The notes under the pieces are model-generated. The model was not told the origin of the DNA, searched no databases, and saw only the letters and a program-made list of their open reading frames with translations. A stretch of 64,000 nt of DNA from Bombyx mori (Eukaryota; Arthropoda; Insecta; Lepidoptera; Bombycidae), in the NCBI RefSeq assembly GCF_030269925.1, contig NC_085107.1, forward strand, positions 16,246,001-16,310,000, read 5' to 3'. The translations under genes were made by a program, and so were the position numbers. Below are positions 40,801 to 49,800 of the stretch, piece by piece. How positions within the stretch are numbered: the stretch's first letter is position 1; every line of letters starts with the position of its first letter.

Positions 40801-43800
40801 AGTAGATTTTAAATATGTAATAATGAAACACTGTTCTTCGGTAAGCGTACGACTTTAGAACGGCTCGATTAACTATTATTATATATTATATCATTTAATA
40901 TATAGTCTACAGTAGTCTAATTAGCTGTGTACGAAAATAAAGCTTGGAAAATTTCCCAGAATAATAACTTTTTTACAAAACAAGCACAGGCAAGATTTAT
41001 TGAAATTTAAACAGAACGCCTTTTGCGTAATAGAACAAGTATAAATTAAAAACTAACGCCAAGTGGTACAATCGCCAGCCATAATCAGATACAAAGAAAT
41101 ATATTTCTTTTTTTTTCATTTATGTAATGATGCTTCTATATCTAATAATGATTCACATAAACAGGATCAGATTATTTCGTAATACTAATAAATACTAAGG
41201 TAAATAATTAATTAAAAGGCTATCCAGTGCAGAGGACCACTACATATTGTAAATATTCCTACTATATACTTCAAGGATAGGGTAACCGAGGAGGAGACAT
41301 ATTATTATGATTTTGTTTCTTTCCTCATTATAACGGTCGAGATTTGACTAATACCACAAATACGCTGAATAACTTCTTGTTGGGCAATCAAAGTTATTGC
41401 TGCATTAAAATCGAATAGCGATAAATAATAGAAGAAACTCAAAATTTAATTTTACCATATTATCAAACTTCAAATTTATATTACATCTTGGAAAATTGAC
41501 CTACACATAAGAAAATAGTATTCACCTTTATCTCTCCTTGTCCTTCAGCACAGCATGCCTGAAGATCCTTCAGCAGCAGTTGATACTTGGTAATCCTTTG
41601 AACCGGTTTGATCAAATAAGCGGCGAGTGGATGCTCGAGTTTTTTCTTTCGTTGCACCCTAAATGAACAATTGAATCTATTAATTATTGTGATTTTGTGA
41701 TATATAGCATATGAAAAACTATTTTTTAAAGTCCCGTTTATATCTTATGACAGGCAAAAATTAATCAAAAAATCTACCATCTTTTGACTTTCGATTACTG
41801 GTGTATTAACGGAACGGCCATATATGGATAACATAGCTAATTTAATATTTTTAAGCACACATTCTAGTACAAATTAAGTAATAAACACAACATTAAATCA
41901 GCAACGTTTTTATGTAGCAGTATTTATGGACAGATTAGTATGTAAGCATATATATTGGTATATAAAACAAATAGTTATTTCATATTATATATAAACGGTA
42001 TATATCTATTTATTGCATGTACAGTAGAATCCGGATATAACGACTTTCAAGGGACCGACGAAACTATGTCGTACTAACCGGATGACGTACAAAACGGCAG
42101 AATTATTTCTTAAGTACATATGTTAAGTACATATATTTATCCAACTCATGGAGCATGTAAAATTTTGCATATCTAACTGTATAGCGAAAAATTGCTTTCT
42201 CTTGTAGCAGAGGGTAAATTCACGGGTATTCCCCAGTCGCGCTGAAGCTTGAACCACTGTAACAGTGCCTTATCCACCGACTCATGAGTAGAAGTCCTTA
42301 CACGTTTGTATTTTAAAACATTGGCATTAAACATCGGCTCGATCTTATCTTTATTTTTCTTTATTGTTGATATTGTAGAATGAGATACACCAAACTCCTT
42401 TGCGAGGGTTGCATTTGATTCACCGGCTTCTAATCGGTGTCATATTGCACATTATTCTTTAATTGTAAAACACTTTGGCTTCATAGAACTCATTTTGTCG
42501 AGCTTTAAGAACTTGTCATAACAAGTGACAAGCACTAACTTTGATTCACGCGCCAATAAAGGGGGCGGGGTGAAGTTGGGACGCCGAGGTATTGGTAGGT
42601 TGTAAATAAAACATTGTGCGTTGTTTTAACCGGACGTATCATCAAAATATTCATAATTAAGGGTCGCTATAAGCAGTAGGTCGCTTAAAACGGAGTCGCA
42701 CTAAACGGTTATATTTTCTCAGTACCTATGAAACCTAACTTGAGTAATCATTATCGTCCTTAAAAGCGGTTAGTCGTTATAAGCGAAGTCGTTGTATATG
42801 AATTCTACTGTATATATTTTCTATAATAATGTATTGTCAATTTGTATGCAAATTTGTAAGTTGTGCAAGTATGATATATCAAGAATATCTCTAAATTAAA
42901 CGGTTCTCTGGAAGAGATCGCTTATAGCTTTAGCGATAAGCTCGCCTATTCTAGAAATCTATTTGCTTTGTGACTGTTTTTGAATGTGAATTATGTTTTA
43001 GTGTGCAATAAAGTACATTCTCTCTCTCCCTCAAGTTTTATAATACTTGTGATTGTATTTAAATATAAAAACATGCCTCTCAAAGTAATCGCCGGCGTGT
43101 TGGACGACAGCCGCATTGCTGTCTGGCTTGTTGCGACAGTACGACACGTACATATCGAACTCGCGCGCCCAAGTCACGAAGCAGTGGCCGACGTCTTCCG
43201 GCATCGTCTCGTATTTGTCCAATTCTCTGAGGAAAACGCGCTCGTGGAAACGATGAATCTCTTCTATGTTACCAAATATCAAGTCCTCCTGAAACAAAAT
43301 TTACATTACTTTTTTTTTAACATGTTAAAGTTGACTAAAACAAGTGTAGTTAATCGATTCAAAGCGATTAAATAAACGTACGCGTTTGTTGCTCGAATAT
43401 TGAGCGATCAAGTTCACATAGTGACAAGACCTCGTAAGATAAGAGGGATTTTGGGAAATATACATTAAAACCACAACCACATTATGGAAAATGACATTGA
43501 GGAGTCCAAAATATTTTAAATTATGGACGAACTAGCGACCCTCCCTCGCTTCGCTTCGGAAACTGTAATTTATTATTGATTTCTCTACAATTTAATGGAT
43601 GTTATTATACATAATAATATAAACCTTTCTCTTCAATCATTCTACCTTTTAAAAAAAACCGCATCAAAATCCGTTGCTTAGTTTTAAAGATTTAAGCATA
43701 CATAGGGACAGACAGATATAGGGACAGAGACAGCGACTTTGTTTTATACTATGTAGTGATTAAGAGATAGGTAAAGAAAAATATTATTACATATATGATC

Positions 43801-46800
43801 ATTTTATTTGAGTAAACTCCTATGTTGTGCGAAAAGTGACAATTATTGATCTGTTCACTGCACACGATATACCAAAGACCAGAGTAGCCAAGAACAAGAT
43901 TTATTTTCATCATCATTATTTATTTTACCCATAAATATTTCCACAGGGTCGATCGCTAATACCATTCGATTTTTTATGAATTCGATATTTTATATGGCAC
44001 CATTGCCCTCATTTGTTTGCATTTGAGAGTATGATATATCGTAATCCAAAGAAATGATTTCGATCTGGAAATCCCTTTAAACTGCTAACCACTTGCTTAC
44101 CTTTCCTTGAAGTGGCAGCGGTACGGAGGCGGGATCGGTACGCATTTCACGCAAATAACAAGTAATGCAGGTCTCCAGATCTTTCACGTAGGCACGTTCA
44201 GTTTGTAGCAGCTCTGCCATTATAAACCTATTAACATAAATTATTTCAGATTTATTAACTTCATTATAATTTTGGAAGCCATCCCCAACTAATACATAAG
44301 ACGCCCGTGTATTTATTGAACAACGTATGAAATACGTACTAAACTGCAATTAAGAATATATTACATATCCGAGCTAGGCGACAAACAAAGCAAAGCCGCC
44401 GTCGCCCGAAATACAGCTTGTCGGATCCACCGGAACCACTCGCGGTGCTTTTAGGTCTCTCAAGCAAGAGTTCGACGAAAAAAATTATCGATAGGTATAA
44501 CCCACTGAGGTTCTCGCCGGATATTCTCAGTGGGTCGCGATTTAGATCAGGTGATAGATTCTACGCAGCTTGCTGTTAGCAAATTCTCTCAAGTTGAGCC
44601 CGCGAGCTCACCTACCGGTGCGCGCGAAACTTGAATAGCCCCTTAGTTAGGCTACCAGCGAATAGGTAGGGAGAAAAAAAAAGATAAATGTCAAACTGAA
44701 GATTTTTATAAAGAGGGAACAATAAACTTACTCTTTACGTCTGGCGCTACGCCGTTTATCATCGCCTATAGTTGGTGGCTGTGGTTCAGCACGGTTGTCG
44801 TTATCAGCAGATTGCGATGATGCTAAGGATGGAGCCACGCCTGAGTCACTTTCTGGTTCGCTCTCTCCACCTTCCATAGAACCACTGAATTCCGCGTATC
44901 TAAATCAAAATAAGATTTGTAGATATGTATTAAAGTTTTTCAAGTCAATCCCGGGTTGTTTTTTAACTAGAGGTCTATTACAGAATTTTTCACGTAAACT
45001 AATAAAATTCGCTATAAATACGACACGAGAACCCTCTCATCGTGGCCCCCGGTAACTACATTCCCGATCCTACGGACAGAATGGAAAGCAGTCGACGTCG
45101 CCCCAATCACGTCATTTCGGATCCTCCCGATCCACCAACGGTGCTTTTAGGTACCTCAAGCACTGGTCATCGGTCTCGTCGAGCCTCGACGGCTCGACGA
45201 GTAAATTAACCCACAGACAGCCCACTGAGTTTCTCGCCGGATCTTCTCAGTGGGTCGCGTTTCCGATCCGGTGGTAGATTCTGCGAAGCACTGCTCTTGC
45301 TTGGTTCGTGTTAGCAATGTCGCTCAGGTTCGAGCCCCGTGAGCTCACCTACTATTATTATAGTTAAGGCTATAAATACATTTCAGATACTATATAAAAA
45401 TTTTCGTACCTGGCGTCAACAGCAGCAACCCATTCTTTAATCTGAACGGCATGAGGGTGTCCCTTCTCGACTAGTCCGTCTGCCAACTGAGCGAGCAAAC
45501 GCACTCGCTCGCGACTCTCCCTAGCGACGCCCGCAGCAGCAGCGGCCGCGGCAGCTCCGCAGCGTTCCTGAGTCTCACGGATCCACTCGACTGCGGCGCG
45601 GGCCGAACGCTCGAATAAAGCAAACTGCTGACATTGTTCTAGACGCTTCTTGCGTACCGTCCAATGTTCCAATACCTATTGAAAAATCACTTATTATACC
45701 AAAGTACAGGGTACAAAAAAATAATATATAAGTTAATTGAAAAAAAAATAATACCGGTTGAACTAACGCCATGAATAAACTTTTAAACATGATAAACTTT
45801 CGTTACGCACATAGGCCAGCATGGTGTGTGGTCAACTGAGTGACGACCCTGATATCATCGCGCGACCTCAACAATAGCCTTTATTGTCTAACGTCAGTGT
45901 AACGACACTGGCAATGGCCATGTCCTAACAATTAATAACAATAAGCAGCCTTACTGCATCACTGCATAATCCATAACTAACACAATATATGTATGTCATT
46001 GCTAACATAATTTGAATTGTCCAATATTGAAAACAAGATATAAATATCGGTTTTGTTTACAAACTTTAACCGTTGTATTGAAAAGCAAAAATATTGACTG
46101 TTACGTGATGCACCGATAAACCATTTTAATATTATGCTAAATTATACATTTTTTATGTATGACCTACTTACTATCCTACCCGACTACACAGAACTTTGTC
46201 GCGTTTAAGAATTTATTAACTGTACCATACACTTTCCTCTTTTTGAAATTTATGAAACCATTTTCAACTTAGTAACCTAATATTGCAGTGCGATTTGTAA
46301 CCGTTTAATAATTATAGCCCACAATAACTATCTCTCGGGCCAGGGACTTTAAGTGATATCAATTTTTAAATGATAAAATTCAAAAATTATTTTCTTAGCG
46401 TGGACCATTTGATTGTTAGAGTACATAATAATATTCAAACAATAATTCCTACCTTTGTTTCTTGGGCCAATAAGGTGTCAAGTATAGCTCGTGTCTGCTC
46501 ATGATGAGCCTTGCTTGCGGCTGGAGTCTGGCCGTGAACTTGAGCCGAACGTCCAGCGTACTTTAAGAATGTTTCGGCTGTTCGGCGAGCGAGAGTGCAG
46601 GCCTTCAGAAATGCTTCTTTTTGTTCGCCATGTTTTACTATAAGCGCAGCCACCTAGAATGCACATCATTGATTTGTTAGTAGTGAAATGGAACTTATCT
46701 ACTATATACGAAATATTTATCAAATACTTTTTGATAACCTTGTTTTTTGTCACATGATTTAAACCCAATTTTTTTAATTTGTCTGCCTTGATATTTTGCT

Positions 46801-49800
46801 ACATAGGTCCTAATGGATAGATTAAATTAGTCTTTTTTTTTATTAATCTCCCAGATAAGCTGCAAGAAGGCTTCAAATTAGTCAAGCGGTAGGCTACGTT
46901 GGTTGCGTGACGAAACTCACAAGCAGGTGAACAGCATGTCCTACACTTATCATTAAACATGCCGATACAAATCATAAAGGGAATGCTGCAACGTCTTGAA
47001 ACGTGAGGTCTAAGCTATACTGTTTAACGGCTATCCCTCCCTGCAATCTGAACCCGCCTGTACTTCGCAACAGGAATAAGAACAGGAATTAACAAGATTC
47101 TTCATCGGTCATTCAAATTTCAAAATTTCAAAGACAGCATAAAGTAGACGAAATAGAACAAATCGCGCGAAATGTTTTGGGTTGCCTCCAGATAACTTAT
47201 AACTTTTAGTTTAATCTAAATTATTCATCAAAAACTTTTTGTCAGATATAAAATTGAATAAAATTGAAATTTGAAAAATTCAATTTGAACAACTGATATC
47301 AATCATATTCGGACCTTAGCCGAGTATAGCTAATGTCAATATTTTCATTATATAATGTTCATAAATAAATGTAAGAAATTGTGAAAATCTACCTGTGCGG
47401 CTTTGTCAATAGACTGAGCTAAAGTCGGCTCGTCAGTTGATGGAGCGGCTGCAGATCCACACCAGTCTTCATCTCTGCGGTATTCACGTTCCAATGAGTC
47501 GAGCACCGAACACACCTGTTCGGCTGTCTTGTAGAAATTGAGTGAGGCCGTCACGAGCTTGTGACGCTCCTCGGCGCAGGTCACTAATCGCTGCCAGCGC
47601 TCAGTTACCTCCTCTGATATTTCTCTGTAGTATTAAAAAAAATAATTAAATATACACTGAAATATTTGTAGTAAATTTAAAAATTTTCGACCAAGTTATA
47701 CTAACCTGATGGTATGGGGATCGTAGTGATTGGCAGCCCTCAACGCATCAGCCCTGTACTTTACTTGAACAGCACTGGCGTGTGTTTTCTCCACTGCCAC
47801 TTGAAATTGGTCGTGCTCCCTTTTAAGCTGCTCGGCCTCAGAGAGAGTTCCAGGAATGGAGAACGACGCAGCCAACATAGCCTCTCCGTTACGTATCCAA
47901 CTGACCACCTGAGCTGCGTCTTTTTGAAATTGTCCTGCAAAATGTCAAGCAACAACATATTTATCTACTTTAGAGGCCAATAACTATTCTACCGGTGAAA
48001 CAGAAGGAGAAGACGGCATTTTGTGTCTTCCGAAATGGAGATTCGGTACCCCAGTCCCTTCAAATCTGTACAGAATGGAAAATTCGATACTGCAACTTGC
48101 TTTGGATACTGGGTAAAGACAGTAAACTGACAACAAACTATAACTCTATACTAAAGACAATAAGAAGATATGGTATAGAACTGGGTATGGATATGGATAA
48201 GTGCTTGCAACTCTAATATATCATTGACGAAATAAATTTGAATATTTCATTAAAACTTTAATGTTGATAATGATTTATAACGCTATAACTGACATTGAAG
48301 TTCAAAACCAATTACAGACATAAACTCTTAAAACGAATGAAAACTCTAGGGATTTTGACAATCATCTTGACAAGCTGACAGCAGTCAGAAACAACGATGT
48401 ACACCTTAAATGCTTTGTTATTGAGGGAGACAATTCACATGCCAAGACACATCTATACAATTGCTGATAGTAACTATAGTTATGATGAATATTCATTCAG
48501 TGTTAGAGTGAGACCTTAGCATTGCTAATGTGTGAAAATTCTATGGCATTCTAATTTTGAATAAAATGTTTGCTTCAAACGTCAACCCATTAGTCCCATG
48601 AAGAGAAAGACAATAAGAGGATATATCCTGATGTTTTCTGGAATCTTTAATAATGATACTTATGCGTTCCCAATAAGTATTGATGTTTTGCCTTACCAAG
48701 TTGCACGCACTGTTCGAATCTGGCACGTCTTTCTTCAGCCAATTCTTCCAAATCAAGCTGCCTGTCGTGAAGGAACTCAAGCAGCAGCTGCACACGACCT
48801 TGTGCATCAAGAGGCGCAGTTTCAGTCCCGTCAGAACCACTAGATGCCATTACATCTGAAGCGTCTGCAATAGCTGCTGCCAATTCTTGACCCTGCTGTA
48901 CCACCTATAAAAATACATCAAATGAAGCTGTTACGATCATACAATGACGTTTCCTATAAAATAAGATCCAAGTATAATTATTGTATATTAGGTCACTAAG
49001 GATATAGTTCTAGCTATTAATGATTTTTTTCATCACCAGAGAACACGGACAAGCTTACTACGCTTGTGACAGACATTTCATCTTCTCGCATTAAAACTGT
49101 ATAATCTCAAAACTTACTAATTTTACAGGAGTGTTTTAAAGGTTTACGTGTAATATTTTTAATATTAATCATATTTGCAACATTTTTTTACCAGTTACAT
49201 TATCTGTCTTTTAAAGTAAGATAAAATTGTTTTAATTTTGTCAAAACATAAGTAAACTAAAAAAAAAACTAAAGCTAAACTACGCTCTTTTGACAGTATT
49301 TATGAGAAAAATACCGGTGATACCAAATGTTTACGCGTATTAACTCAATTTCAAAATATTTTTGTAAATTGTACACTTTTAATGCGAAAAGGCGATTTAC
49401 TGATGGTAACGCGTATTTGGAACACGTACCAGTCAGAGCGTTCTGATACGATGAATACAATGAAGTAAAAAATACCTGAAAAGTAGCGTGTTGCATTCTA
49501 GCAACACTTTCGTTGTGTGCTGCAAGGGCCTGCTCCGCTTGCTGGGGATCACGAGGCGGTTCGGTGCGTTGCAATTCGTCACCCCACAACTCTAGTCGGC
49601 TCGAAACCTAGAAAACAAAAAAAAGCATTGGGCATTAATACGAAAACTTTGATTAATCTAAATTCGGACTGTAAATGTGTGAAAAGAGATACTATTTTAG
49701 ACATTTAAGGTCTGTACTATTGCTTTTGGGCCTGTCGTTTATCTAGGCTACTCTCTGAAACAGCTGAACATACTTTGACGAAATTTTCATTTCTACGACA

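Noticed and set aside
42980..43375. 131-codon plus-strand open frame
   Set aside because: It is the antisense shadow of the trio DH1 exon at 43,077-43,288.
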